From the NCBI GenBank assembly GCA_030036605.1, contig DAOTRE010000001.1, positions 203,981-251,942 on the forward strand: DNA of 47,962 nucleotides. The letters are read 5' to 3'. A program made the translations under genes and the position numbers. This document shows, piece by piece, positions 1-9,800 of the stretch. Under the pieces are notes generated by a model. The model was not told where the DNA came from and ran no database searches. It saw only the letters and a program-made list of their open reading frames with translations. Each line of letters opens with the position of its first letter. Within the stretch, counting starts at the first letter, position 1. The stretch is from Candidatus Megaera endosymbiont of Nemacystus decipiens (GTDB lineage: Bacteria > Pseudomonadota > Alphaproteobacteria > Rickettsiales > Rickettsiaceae).

Positions 1-23
1 CTATTCCAATATAATCTACAATA
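1..23 (-). repeat. End of a TA-flanked MITE copy lying mostly left of the window
   Basis: Bases 1-21 read CTATTCCAATATAATCTACA plus one A, followed by TA. This is the inward-to-outward terminal sequence of the 161-bp element at 42862-43022, with one mismatch in 21. The body of the element should lie to the left, outside the window. The end falls 15 bases beyond the nrdR stop codon, so the insertion closes off the 3' side of the nth-nrdR gene set. Confidence 0.65.
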
Positions 24-38
24 TAACAAGATAAAATA

Positions 39-497
39 CTATGATTTTGTCTTCTTTAGTTTATTAATAAACTTTGTAAAATCTTGAATATTGTTAAAAT
101 CTTTATACACAGATGCAAAACGTATATAAGCAACTTGATCTATTTGAACAAGCTCTTGCATAATCAGCTTGCCTATATCTTTGGATTGTATCTCTTTTTC
201 GTTAGAGTTAGTTAATTTTAAACAAATTTTATCTGTCATTTGTTCTATTTCTTCACTAGATATATTGCGCTTCCTTGTGGCAGTGGTGATAGATTTTAGT
301 ATCTTTGATTTGTCCAAAGGCTTTTTAAAGCCACTACGCTTTGTAATGCTAACCATTTTAATTTGCAACGACTCTGATGTTGTGAAGCGTGCAGCGCAAC
401 TTTTGCACTGCCTTCTTCTCCTTATGCTATCACCACAATCGGCTTGCCTAGAATTTTTTACTAACGTATCAGACTCATGACAAAATGGACACCTCAT
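39..497 (-). CDS. nrdR: Transcriptional repressor NrdR
   Basis: NrdR is a zinc- and nucleotide-binding repressor of ribonucleotide reductase genes. The 152-residue length is normal for the family. The N-terminal zinc ribbon is visible as paired cysteines C3-x2-C6 and C31-x2-C34, with the basic stretch RRRR just before the second pair. The rest matches an ATP-cone domain (about residues 46-136) that senses ATP/dATP. It is the last gene of the minus-strand set nth - esterase - glyA - nrdR and starts 9 bases after the glyA stop. Pairing of glyA and nrdR is common in proteobacteria and links one-carbon supply with DNA precursor synthesis. No ribonucleotide reductase gene or NrdR box was found here, so its targets are elsewhere. 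Confidence 0.95.
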   Translation of the reverse strand: MRCPFCHESDTLVKNSRQADCGDSIRRRRQCKSCAARFTTSESLQIKMVSITKRSGFKKPLDKSKILKSITTATRKRNISSEEIEQMTDKICLKLTNSNEKEIQSKDIGKLIMQELVQIDQVAYIRFASVYKDFNNIQDFTKFINKLKKTKS

Positions 498-506
498 TAG
501 CTAAAA

Positions 507-1760
507 CTATTTATATATAGGAAATTTTGCAGTTAAATGATGCACCTGCTTTAAAATTTCTTGTTCTTTAGAAGCAACTTCCCCGCCCTCTTGTATAACA
601 TCTAGAATATCAGCTATCCAATTAGCAATTATTTTAAATTCTTGTTCTTTAAACCCTCTAGTGGTGCAAGCAGCAGTGCCCAGTCTAACGCCAGATGTAA
701 TAAAAGGTGATGTGGTATCATATGGAACAGTATTTTTATTTGATGTGATTCCTGCTCGATCTAAAGTCTCAGAGGCTAGTTGTCCCGTGATGTTTTGCTT
801 TCTTAAATCCATCAAAACAATATGATTTGTTGTTGTGCCGGTTAATATATCATAACCCCTGTCTTGCAGCGTACTAGCCACGACTTTGGCATTTGTTATT
901 ACCTGATTTATATAAGATTTAAACTCAGGTTTTAAAGCTTCGCCAAAAGCAACTGCTTTAGCAGCAATGACATGCATTAAAGGACCACCTTGTAGTCCAG
1001 GGAATACTGCTCTATTGATTTTTTTTGCAATCTCCTCATCATTAGTCATGATGATTCCTCCTCTAGGACCTCTGAGCGTTTTATGAGTAGTAGATGTTAC
1101 TATGTGCGCGTGCGGAAAGGGGCTTGGATGATTACCAGTTGCAACCAACCCCGCAATATGAGCTATATCAGCCATTAGATAAGCACCCACCTTGTCTGCT
1201 ATTTCTCTAAACTTTTTAAAATCTAGCTCACGAGTATATGCAGAGAATCCAGCAATAATAAATTTTGGCTTATGCTCTATTGCAAGGCGCTGGACTTCAT
1301 CATAATCGATCAAGTACGTTTTTTTATCAACGCCATATAGAACCGGATCAAACCATTTGCCAGATATATTAGGTTTTGCACCATGTGTTAAATGTCCACC
1401 ACAATCAAGTGACATTCCTAATATCTTATCTCCCGGTTGAAGCAATGCCAAATACACTGCTTGGTTGGCTTGAGAGCCGGAATGCACTTGAACATTAGCG
1501 TACTTACAGCCAAATATTTTCTTTAGTCTTTCTATTGCTGCAGTTTCCACTTTATCTACTTCCTCACAACCACAATAATATCTTTTCCCTGAGTACCCTT
1601 CAGCATATTTATTTGTCATGACAGAGCCTTGAGCTTCCATCACTGCTTTACTTGTAAAGTTTTCAGATGCAATAAGTTCAATGGTTTTCTCTTGACGGGA
1701 AAGTTCAAGCTCAATTGCTTTTGAAATATCCGGATCTTGTTGTGGTAATGTTTTAATCAT
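507..1760 (-). CDS. glyA: Serine hydroxymethyltransferase
   Basis: This PLP enzyme converts serine and tetrahydrofolate to glycine and 5,10-methylene-tetrahydrofolate, the one-carbon donor for thymidylate and purines. The 417 residues are full length. The PLP lysine is K227 in the motif [14 protein letters not shown]; the N-terminal [11 protein letters not shown], the [15 protein letters not shown] segment and the SGSQAN phosphate loop are all present. Its start lies 10 bases after the stop of the upstream esterase and its stop lies 9 bases before nrdR, so co-transcription is very likely. A purine-rich AGAGAG lies a few bases before the ATG. No riboswitch or leader structure fits in the 10-base gap. 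Confidence 0.97.
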   Translation of the reverse strand: MIKTLPQQDPDISKAIELELSRQEKTIELIASENFTSKAVMEAQGSVMTNKYAEGYSGKRYYCGCEEVDKVETAAIERLKKIFGCKYANVQVHSGSQANQAVYLALLQPGDKILGMSLDCGGHLTHGAKPNISGKWFDPVLYGVDKKTYLIDYDEVQRLAIEHKPKFIIAGFSAYTRELDFKKFREIADKVGAYLMADIAHIAGLVATGNHPSPFPHAHIVTSTTHKTLRGPRGGIIMTNDEEIAKKINRAVFPGLQGGPLMHVIAAKAVAFGEALKPEFKSYINQVITNAKVVASTLQDRGYDILTGTTTNHIVLMDLRKQNITGQLASETLDRAGITSNKNTVPYDTTSPFITSGVRLGTAACTTRGFKEQEFKIIANWIADILDVIQEGGEVASKEQEILKQVHHLTAKFPIYK

Positions 1761-1770
1761 TTTATTCTCT

Positions 1771-2412
1771 CTATAAATTTTTTAAAAAGTTTTTAGCAAA
1801 TTCGATACCTGCGTGGTCAATCGAATGCTCTAAGTTAGGTATTAATTTTAACTCACATTTTATTGAATTATCAATACAATATTTTTGAAAATCTTTACTG
1901 AATGAATGCGGCACTATTTCATCGCATTCTCCATGGACTAAACATATCGGTGTGTTTTTATTTATTTCTTCTTCATTGCCTATAATAAGTCTTCCAGCAA
2001 ACCCAATCATCGCATGATAAGGTTCTTTTTGAGACAAAGCAAGATAAGACGAAATCATAGCTCCTTGAGAAAATCCGAACAAAATAGTATCTTTATTACT
2101 CAAATTAAGCTGTTTTTGCTTTTTACTAATAATTTTTTCTATTTTTGGCGCGTTTCGTTTTGCTTGTTGTATTATCACATCAGGCGTTCTATCTTTCAAA
2201 CTGAACCATTGATAACCAAAAGGTGCCATATCATATGATTCTATACCATTTGGTGAAAAAAAATAGTAGTCAGGAAAATCCGAATTGATAAATGGTGCCA
2301 AACTAATTAAGTCTCCTCCATCTGAACCAACGCCATGCAACATTACAACTAATTTTTTATTCTTACCTGATAAAGAAGGAAGCTCTAAACATGAATTATC
2401 CTCATCGACCAT
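1771..2412 (-). CDS. Alpha/beta-hydrolase, phospholipase/carboxylesterase family
   Basis: This is a cytosolic serine esterase of the YpfH/carboxylesterase type; the substrate is unknown. Counting from the ATG at 2412 (213 residues), the nucleophile is S115 in GFSQGA, with the likely acid in GECDEIV (D164) and histidine in LEHSID (H196). The oxyanion segment [11 protein letters not shown] is near the N-terminus. The frame stays open to an ATG at 2511, but those extra 33 residues overlap the end of nth and do not look like the family. The ATG at 2412 lies 1 base after the nth stop, and an in-frame ATG at 2430 is a second option. It sits between nth and glyA in a compact operon. Confidence 0.85.
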   Translation of the reverse strand: MVDEDNSCLELPSLSGKNKKLVVMLHGVGSDGGDLISLAPFINSDFPDYYFFSPNGIESYDMAPFGYQWFSLKDRTPDVIIQQAKRNAPKIEKIISKKQKQLNLSNKDTILFGFSQGAMISSYLALSQKEPYHAMIGFAGRLIIGNEEEINKNTPICLVHGECDEIVPHSFSKDFQKYCIDNSIKCELKLIPNLEHSIDHAGIEFAKNFLKNL

Positions 2413-2413
2413 T

Positions 2414-3058
2414 TTATTCTTTTGCCTCATTTGTATTATAATATTCACAATTTTCTCTAATACCACACTGGTTACATAGTGGCTTCCTGGCTTTACATAT
2501 ATATCTTCCATGTAAAATTATCCAATGATGCGCTCCCATAATCCACTTTTGTGGTATTATTTTCATTAATTCCTTTGAAACTTTAGTGGTAGTTTTTTCT
2601 TTAGAGAGCCCTATCCTATTTGCAACACGAAACACATGAGTATCAACTGCAATTGTTGGTCTACCAAATGCACAGTGAAGAATCACATTTGCCGTTTTTT
2701 CTCCGATCCCAGGAAGCTTTATCAAATCGTCAAAGTTGTTAGGTATTTTAGAATCGTAACTTTCTATTAAAATTTTACATAATGCAATAATATTTTTGGC
2801 TTTAGAATTATGCAACCCTATCGATTTTATATATTCATTTAGACCAGATTCACCCAAAGATAACAATTCCTTTGGTGAAGAATATTTAGCAAATAAAGTT
2901 TTTGTTGCTTTATTAACCGATACATCTGTTGCTTGGGCAGAAAGAATAACAGCAACTGCTAGAGTAAAATGATTGGTATATTCAAGTTCAGTTTGAGGAT
3001 TCGGGTTCTCCTTAAACCAATACTGAAATATTTTATCAATTTTTGCTCTAGTTAGCAT
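2414..3058 (-). CDS. nth: Endonuclease III (DNA glycosylase/AP lyase)
   Basis: Endonuclease III removes oxidised pyrimidines in base-excision repair. The 214 residues are the usual length. The helix-hairpin-helix [11 protein letters not shown] holds catalytic K121, and D139 follows in AVDTHVFR. The 4Fe-4S cluster loop is complete at the C-terminus, C188-x6-C195-x2-C198-x5-C204. It is the first gene of the minus-strand nth - esterase - glyA - nrdR set and is divergent from grxD, with 95 bases between them that must hold both promoters. The iron-sulfur cluster ties it loosely to the grxD and ygfZ genes across that gap. Confidence 0.96.
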   Translation of the reverse strand: MLTRAKIDKIFQYWFKENPNPQTELEYTNHFTLAVAVILSAQATDVSVNKATKTLFAKYSSPKELLSLGESGLNEYIKSIGLHNSKAKNIIALCKILIESYDSKIPNNFDDLIKLPGIGEKTANVILHCAFGRPTIAVDTHVFRVANRIGLSKEKTTTKVSKELMKIIPQKWIMGAHHWIILHGRYICKARKPLCNQCGIRENCEYYNTNEAKE

Positions 3059-3153
3059 ATTGTTTGTCGATTGTAGTATTTTTTTGTTTTTTTATGTATA
3101 TAATGAACGAATAATTTAAGCAAATATAAAGTTTTAAAAAACGAGCGCAAAAT

Positions 3154-3462
3154 ATGAATAATGAAATATCTAATTTTATTAAAAACCAAGTGGATTCTCA
3201 TAAAATAGTTTTGTTTATGAAAGGAACTGCCGACTTCCCTCAATGCGGTTTTTCATCTATGGTAGTGTCTATTTTACAAAAATTAAATACTGATTTTAAA
3301 GATATTAATGTCCTTGAAAGCATAGAGTTAAGACAAGGCATAAAAGAATATTCTGATTGGCCCACAATACCCCAATTGTATATAAACGGCGAATTCGTTG
3401 GAGGTTGCGATATAGCAAAAGAAATGTATGAATCTGGTGAATTGAAAAAACTAATTAGTTAA
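3154..3462 (+). CDS. grxD: Monothiol glutaredoxin, Grx4/Grx5 type
   Basis: Monothiol glutaredoxins carry a glutathione-ligated 2Fe-2S cluster and deliver it to target proteins, often with BolA partners. The 102-residue protein has the diagnostic C31-G-F-S active site, the glutathione-binding K23 in FMKGT, the cis-proline segment [19 protein letters not shown] and a full thioredoxin fold. It starts a plus-strand set: the ABC ATPase gene begins 10 bases downstream and the YgfZ-like gene follows. A BolA-family partner is encoded at 18760-18990. The ATG at 3154 fits the family N-terminus. Confidence 0.95.
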   Translation: MNNEISNFIKNQVDSHKIVLFMKGTADFPQCGFSSMVVSILQKLNTDFKDINVLESIELRQGIKEYSDWPTIPQLYINGEFVGGCDIAKEMYESGELKKLIS

Positions 3463-3472
3463 TACCATTCTT

Positions 3473-4408
3473 ATGACAGCTGCAATCCAAATTCAAAATT
3501 TAGTAAAAAAATATCAAGTAGATGGATCTGATGACTACTTAGCCATAAAATCTCTTGATTTGACAATACCTAAGGGATGTATTTTTGGTCTATTAGGCCC
3601 AAATGGAGCTGGTAAATCTACCTTAATTAATATACTTGCAGGCACTGTAAACAAAACATCTGGGACTGTGAAGATCTCTGATATTTCCATGGATGAATAC
3701 CCTAAGAAATCTCGCATGCAAATTGGTGTTGTTCCTCAAGAGATAGCTTTGGATAGTTTCTTCCCTCTCTATGAAGGGCTGGAGTGTTACGCAGGATATT
3801 ATGGAATTCGCCCTGAGCACCGCAAGACAGAAGAGATTCTCAAAAAGCTCAGCTTGTGGGATAAAAGAAAAACCAAACCAGCAAAATTATCTGGAGGCAT
3901 GAAAAGGAGGTTTTTAATTGCTAAGGCTTTAGTGCATTCTCCAAAAGTGTTAATATTGGATGAACCTACTGCAGGTGTTGATTTAGATTTAAGAAATCAT
4001 TTGTGGAGCTTTATTAGGGAACTGAAAGATAATGGAATAACTGTAATTCTGACAACCCACTATCTTGCTGAGGCACAGGAATTATGCGATGAAATTGCTT
4101 TTATCAATAAAGGACAAATTATAAAACAATCTTTGAAGAACGAATTGCTTCATGAGCTTGGCCAATGTCACATTGATGTATGTTTTATGCAGGATATAAG
4201 TTCAAATATAACAGATTCTTTATCAGGTCAAATAGAATTTGATTTAATAGATAAAAACAAAATACGTTTTTATATTAATAAAAATAACACCTACAGCGCT
4301 ATTTTAAAATCTATAGAAAAAATTGGTATAGAGGTTAAAAACATGAGCGTTACTCAGCCAGATTTAGAGGACATATTCTATAAGATAGTGCATCAAAACG
4401 AAAACTAA
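3473..4408 (+). CDS. ABC-2-type transporter ATP-binding protein
   Basis: This is the ATPase subunit of an ABC-2-type exporter. The nucleotide-binding domain is complete: Walker A GPNGAGKST (42-50), Q-loop Q89 in VVPQE, signature LSGGM (139-143), Walker B VLILDEPT (159-166) and the H-loop TTHY near 198. A C-terminal extension of about 90 residues (from about 220) resembles those of CcmA/NodI-like multidrug exporters. The substrate cannot be told. No ABC-2 membrane gene lies next to it: it is flanked by grxD 10 bases upstream and the YgfZ-like gene 2 bases downstream, so its permease must be encoded elsewhere. Confidence 0.9.
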   Translation: MTAAIQIQNLVKKYQVDGSDDYLAIKSLDLTIPKGCIFGLLGPNGAGKSTLINILAGTVNKTSGTVKISDISMDEYPKKSRMQIGVVPQEIALDSFFPLYEGLECYAGYYGIRPEHRKTEEILKKLSLWDKRKTKPAKLSGGMKRRFLIAKALVHSPKVLILDEPTAGVDLDLRNHLWSFIRELKDNGITVILTTHYLAEAQELCDEIAFINKGQIIKQSLKNELLHELGQCHIDVCFMQDISSNITDSLSGQIEFDLIDKNKIRFYINKNNTYSAILKSIEKIGIEVKNMSVTQPDLEDIFYKIVHQNEN

Positions 4409-4410
4409 AA

Positions 4411-5226
4411 ATGTATCAGAAATTATCAGATAGGCAAATTATAGAAATTCAAGGCACCGATGCCATCAAATTCTTAAACGCACTCTGTACAAACAAAATT
4501 GTTCTAAAAAAATTAAGCTATACTTATTTTTTGAATAATCAGGGGCGCTATTTGTTTGATTGCTTTCTATATTGCGAAAATGATGAAACAATTTACCTTG
4601 ATGTTAGCAGCAAAACATCTGAGCCTTTAGTAAAATATCTAAGTATCAGAAAATTACGTTCTAAAGTTAATATAATTAACGATAACAATAAATATCAGCT
4701 ATTCTATTCTAAAACAGAGCCCAAATCTGATCCTTCTATAATTTTTGCTGCTAAAGATAATAGAAATAACAAGCTTGGTTATAGAATTTGTACTGAAACA
4801 AATTCAGCACTTGAGGAGCTTATTACAGAAGAAGATTTAATCAAAGAAGACAAATATAACTATGCCATAGTTGATGGTTGTGATGATATGCTATATGAAA
4901 AATCAATACCAATTGAATATAACGCAGAAGAGCAAAATGCGCTCTCATTTAATAAAGGTTGCTATTTAGGCCAAGAAGTCATTTCAAGAGCTAAATATCA
5001 GGGAGTAATACGTAAAAAGATTTTTAGCCTGAAGTTAAATGATGATACGAAGATATCTCAAAACGATTCTGTAACAAATTTACAAGGTGATAAATTAGGA
5101 GTAATCACCTCTGTATATAAAAATAAAGCACTTGCATTACTCAGACATGGTAAATTAACAGAGCATGAAACTCTTGGAAAAGACAGTTTGCTTGTAGGTA
5201 ATATTAGCGCTACAATCAAAAATTGA
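4411..5226 (+). CDS. ygfZ: YgfZ/GcvT-domain folate-binding protein
   Basis: YgfZ-family proteins help assemble or repair iron-sulfur proteins in a folate-dependent way. The family signature K-G-C-Y-x-G-Q-E is intact at residues 182-189 with the conserved cysteine C184. The N-terminal part resembles the GcvT aminomethyltransferase fold (IQGTDAIKFLNALCTNKI) and the C-terminus a small beta-barrel. The 271 residues are slightly short for the family. It begins 2 bases after the ABC ATPase stop, so translation is probably coupled, and it shares the transcript with grxD. This gives the operon a plausible iron-sulfur theme, although the ABC ATPase does not obviously fit it. Confidence 0.87.
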   Translation: MYQKLSDRQIIEIQGTDAIKFLNALCTNKIVLKKLSYTYFLNNQGRYLFDCFLYCENDETIYLDVSSKTSEPLVKYLSIRKLRSKVNIINDNNKYQLFYSKTEPKSDPSIIFAAKDNRNNKLGYRICTETNSALEELITEEDLIKEDKYNYAIVDGCDDMLYEKSIPIEYNAEEQNALSFNKGCYLGQEVISRAKYQGVIRKKIFSLKLNDDTKISQNDSVTNLQGDKLGVITSVYKNKALALLRHGKLTEHETLGKDSLLVGNISATIKN

Positions 5227-5265
5227 TAAAGCAATTTATCTTTACATCTTAAGGTTTGGTATTAT

Positions 5266-5281
5266 TGGCTAAACATAGCCA
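5266..5281 (+). terminator. Small hairpin after the grxD-ABC-ygfZ set
   Basis: TGGCTA and TAGCCA form a 6-bp stem around the 4-base loop AACA, 40 bases after the ygfZ-like stop. It is followed by AT-rich sequence without a clear run of T. It could be a weak terminator or chance. Confidence 0.25.
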
Positions 5282-5365
5282 TTATATAAAAATTTAATAA
5301 TACTTTACTTTTTTATATTAGACACTATATTGTACTTTAATTTTTAATTTAATTTATGGTACTTT

Positions 5366-6724
5366 ATGATTATTCCACCTCGTTATTTAAATGAAATCAC
5401 ATTTACTGACCCTTCCAATGAACGTTGTATATTTCTAAATCTTGATAAGAATTTAAATACAGAGCAAAAAGATCTTATATATGGAATTGAAAATCCAAAG
5501 AATTTTAATATCCTAAAGAAAAATCCTAATTTAGCTATATACTTCATAGCTACAGAAAGAAATATTGTACCCTTTGTACTAAAGCACTTAATAAAAATAG
5601 TACCAAATTTTAGTATCTATGACAATAATGGTAACACTCTATTGTCTTATTTGTTGCACCAAAACAACCCTGACAAAGATATACTAGCAGATCTAATAAA
5701 AAAAGCTGATTTTAATACTCAGAATCTTAGTAGAGAGACACCATTGTATCATTTGATAAAACATAAGCAACCTGACAAAGATATAATAATATCCTTAATA
5801 AAAAAAGGAGCTAATTTTAATGTTGAGAATTATCGTAACGAGACATCACTGTCTTATTTACTGAAATATAAAAAACCCCACAAAGATGTAATAATAGAAT
5901 TAACAAAAACAGGGGCAAATTTTAATTTTGCCGGTGATAATGGCATGACTCCATTGCATTATTTTCTAAAAAACAATAATCCTGGTGAAGATGTAATTAT
6001 AGAATTAGCAAAAACAGGAGCAGATTTTAATTTTGCCGATGCTAAAGGCAGGAATGCATTATGTCATTATCTTGCATTAAATAGCAATGCTAATATAGAA
6101 ACTTTTGAGTATATAATAAAAAATGTAAATATTATCAATCAGAATGAATGTGACTATTTCATAAATTTAATGGAAAATCCTAAACCTAACCTTAAGCTAG
6201 CAAAGCACCTCATAGATAAAGGCTTTGCAAAAGATATTAAGATGGAACTATGTGACCTAAGAATATTTTTGAAGTTCATAAGTAATATTATAGATAAAAG
6301 TGATACAAAAAATAAAACTGATAAATATGAGGAAATAATTTTAGCTTCAGACATTATAAAAAGCGCCACCTCCTTCTATATTGAAAATAGCGATGATAAA
6401 AATAAAGTTACTTTGATCACTAATTTCTTAAAATCTCTTGATAGAGCACAAAGCAACTCCTCCTACAAAGACATTTGTAATAAACTTGGATTTCATTTAT
6501 TACAGTTTCTACCACAAGAAAGCTACGAAACTTCTATTATAAGTGATAATTTTAAGAAAGACATTCTAAGTTTTAGGCAAAAATCAGCAATGACAGCTTT
6601 CACTTCAGATATGTTAGAAGCAATTGAATATAATACAGAAGACACTTCTGAAACATCTAATAGCTTATGGGATAATGTTACTTGCTATATCTATGCTATT
6701 TATGACAACATCATCTGGTTCTAA
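5366..6724 (+). CDS. Ankyrin-repeat protein
   Basis: This 452-residue protein has about five ankyrin repeats between residues 85 and 245. They are recognisable from the recurring pattern (N/G)xTxLxYLL...KxxxxPxKDxIxxLIKKGANFN; the KHKQPDKD / KYKKPHKD / KNNNPGED linkers are a local variant of the usual inter-repeat loop. There is no signal peptide and no transmembrane segment. The C-terminal 200 residues are alpha-helical in character and unrecognised. Ankyrin proteins in Rickettsiales-like bacteria are often secreted into the host cell, but nothing in this sequence proves secretion. It is monocistronic, with its own 139-base upstream region and a strong hairpin after the stop. Confidence 0.85.
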   Translation: MIIPPRYLNEITFTDPSNERCIFLNLDKNLNTEQKDLIYGIENPKNFNILKKNPNLAIYFIATERNIVPFVLKHLIKIVPNFSIYDNNGNTLLSYLLHQNNPDKDILADLIKKADFNTQNLSRETPLYHLIKHKQPDKDIIISLIKKGANFNVENYRNETSLSYLLKYKKPHKDVIIELTKTGANFNFAGDNGMTPLHYFLKNNNPGEDVIIELAKTGADFNFADAKGRNALCHYLALNSNANIETFEYIIKNVNIINQNECDYFINLMENPKPNLKLAKHLIDKGFAKDIKMELCDLRIFLKFISNIIDKSDTKNKTDKYEEIILASDIIKSATSFYIENSDDKNKVTLITNFLKSLDRAQSNSSYKDICNKLGFHLLQFLPQESYETSIISDNFKKDILSFRQKSAMTAFTSDMLEAIEYNTEDTSETSNSLWDNVTCYIYAIYDNIIWF

Positions 6725-6734
6725 AAAGTCCATT

Positions 6735-6757
6735 GGAGCTACTTATTAAGTAGCTCC
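6735..6757 (+). terminator. Hairpin after the ankyrin gene
   Basis: GGAGCTACTT and AAGTAGCTCC form a perfect 10-bp stem around the loop ATT, 11 bases after the ankyrin stop codon. The sequence after it (CTTTGCTCGT) is only partly T-rich, so intrinsic termination may be incomplete. It separates the ankyrin gene from the promoter of the next gene. Confidence 0.6.
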
Positions 6758-6771
6758 CTTTGCTCGTATAA

Positions 6772-6803
6772 TTGACATAAACTGGGAAATGCAATAGTAT
6801 AAT
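6772..6803 (+). promoter_or_regulatory. Candidate sigma70 promoter of the Aas-type gene
   Basis: A perfect -35 hexamer TTGACA (6772-6777) and a perfect -10 hexamer TATAAT (6798-6803) lie upstream of the GTG start at 6839. The spacer is 20 bases, longer than the optimum 17, so strength is uncertain. A good ribosome-binding site, GGAGA at 6826-6830, stands 8 bases before the GTG. Confidence 0.5.
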
Positions 6804-6838
6804 CAGGGTTCATATTATCCAGACCGGAGAATGTCTTA

Positions 6839-9800
6839 GTGAAAACAAATCAATTATATCTTTTTAAAGACAGACGATTTTTGCCAATTTTTTTGGTTCA
6901 ATTATTTGGCTGTCTTAACGATAGCATTCTTAAGAACGCACTGATCATATTAATCACATATAAAATTTCTCATGAACTAAGCTCTTCAATATATTTTCTT
7001 ATAATGCTTGCAAATGTTATTTTTATATTACCATTTGTAGTTTTTGCAAGTATCGCAGGTCAAGTGGCTGATAAGTATGAACGATCTTCAATAGTCAAAA
7101 TTATTAAATTTGCGGAATTAGCAATTGTGCTGATAGCAGCATATGGTTTTTATCATAATAATCTATTGATATTATTTTCATCTATTGGACTAATGGGAAC
7201 TCATTCCTCCTTTTTTGGACCAATAAAATATAGTGTTTTGCCTGATCATATGAAAAAATATGAATTGCTTGGGGCAAATGGATTTATCGAAGCTGGAACT
7301 TTTTTATCAATATTATTTGGAACGATTTTAGGTAACTTATATAATTTTAATGCTGCCTTAATCGTTGCTCTCTCTATTATCATTGCAATTTCTGGCTTGG
7401 TTGCATCCTTTTACATGCCAAAATCTAATAATTCGAACTCTAATATCCAGATTAACTTCAATATTATTGAAGAAACAAAGTCGATGATAAAGTATGCCTC
7501 GTCCAAAAATTATATTTACTTAGCAATATTAGGCATTTCGTGGTTTTGGTTTATAGGTGCTGCAATCATGGCGCAAATTCCATCTTTAGCACGTAATATA
7601 TTGGGTTCTGATGAAAATGTAGCAAATCTATTTTTAGCGGTCTTTTCAATTGGAGTTGGTACCGGCTCTGCACTGTGCAATAAAATTTTATCCAACAAAG
7701 TAAGTACTAGATATGTTTTTATTACATCACTTGGTATTAGCATATTCGGAATTGATTTATATCTTGCGAGCAATATCGCATCCGTCAATTATGAACCAGA
7801 AACATTAAGAACAGTATGGCAATTTTTATCCAAAGGTAGTTGCTGGCGAATATTGTTAGATTTATTTCTGCTAGCAGCAATAGGTGGGATTTATGTTGTT
7901 CCGCTATTTGCTGTAATGCAATATTTCACTGCTGGGCCCTACCGAAGCAGAGTAATAGCGACCAATAACCTAATTAATGCCTTTTTTATGGCTGGTTCAA
8001 CTATTCTACTTTCAGCATTGTATTTTATAGGTCTCTCTATTCCATTAATTATACTTACAATTAGCTTGCTAAATTTAGTTATTACAGCATATATCTATCA
8101 TTTAATTCCTAATTCACGCATTATGTCTTTTGAATTATGGCGAAGGCTGTTTAAATTGGTATTTAACTTTTTTTATAATATCGAGGTCAAAGGACTAGAA
8201 AATTATAACAAAGCATCTAATAGAACTGTTGTTGTAGCAAACCACTTATCATACCTCGACCCTGCTTTAATTGCGGCATATCTTCCAGGAGACATCAAAT
8301 TTGCAATTAATTTAGCTATTTCTAAGGAATGGTGGGTTAGACCCTTTTTAAAAGTTGTTAAAACCTACCCTCTTGACCAAAATAACCCAATGGCGATAAA
8401 AAGCCTGATAGATGAGGTAAAACAGAATAAAAAAATAGCTATTTTCCCTGAAGGAAGGACTACGACCACTGGCTCACTAATGAAAATATACGAGGGGCCT
8501 GGTATGATTGCTGATAAAGCAGAAGCAACCCTACTCCCAATACGTGTTAATGGCACGCAATTTACTATTTTTTCTAAGATACAGAAGTTAATGGGAGTAA
8601 AACGATTTTCGTTTAGACGTAAGGTTAGTATCAGCATATTACCTCCTGTAAAATTTACTCCAAAACCAGAATTATGTTCTAAAGAGAGAAGAAAATTTAT
8701 AGCACATGCCTTATATGACGTAATGAGCGAGATGATTTTTGAAAGCTCAGACTACAAAAAAACTATTATTCACTCTTTGATAGAGTCAAGTAAAATTTAT
8801 GGTAATAAATTAACAATAATAGATGATATCGAAAATAATAGTGCAAAATACCGCGCTATATTGCTCAAAACTTTTATAGTAGCAAATTTAGCTAAAAAAT
8901 ATGCAAAAAACCATAATAATATAGGACTAATGCTTCCTAATATGAGTGGTAGCCTTATTGCATTCTTAGGCTTGCAAGCGGCCGGATATACACCAGCTAT
9001 GATTAATTTCACTTCTGGTGCAAAAAATATAATAGCATCTTGTAGAAGTGCTAATGTACAAACTATTTTTACATCAAAAAAATTTATAGAAAAAGCGTCA
9101 TTAGTTAACCTTGTTGAATCTTTAGAATTATCTGGAATAAATGTATTTTTTATGGACGACATGAAAAAAGATTTAACATTATTTATAAAATTAAAATGCC
9201 TAGTTGCTTCATTTTTTCCAAAAACTTATTATAACACTATTTGTTTAAATCAAGACCCTGAAAGTACTGCTGTTATATTATTTACTTCGGGCAGCGAAGG
9301 GCTACCTAAAGCTGTAGCATTATCACATAATAATATACAAGCAAACAGGTGCCAAATATTAGCTCGAATCGATTTTACTCCTTACGATTGTGCATTCAAT
9401 GCTCTTCCAATGTTTCATGCTTTTGGTCTTACTAGCGCTTTAGTTATGTGTTTATCAGGTGTTAGGACATTTTTCTATCCATCTCCACTGCACTATCGTA
9501 TTATTCCAGAGGTAATATATGATATAGGAGCAACTATAATGTTCAGTACTGACACATTTCTTTCAGGTTACTCAAATTACGCACACCCTTACGACTTTTA
9601 TTCACTGAGATACGTGATTGCAGGGGCAGAGAAAGTTCGTCAAAAGACAAGAGAGACATGGTTTCAAAAATTTGGCATTAGAATATTTGAAGGCTATGGA
9701 GTTACAGAAGCATCCCCTGTTCTGGCTTTTAATACTCCAATGTATAACAAATATGGAAGCGTTGGTAGGCTACTTCCAAATATAGACTATTTTCTTCAAA

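Noticed and set aside
2413..2511. Longer esterase start at 2511
   Set aside because: The extra residues overlap the conserved iron-sulfur end of nth and do not resemble the esterase family.
3052..3243. 63-codon minus-strand ORF across the nth-grxD gap
   Set aside because: It overlaps the start of grxD, which is certain from its CGFS motif, and it has no recognisable content.
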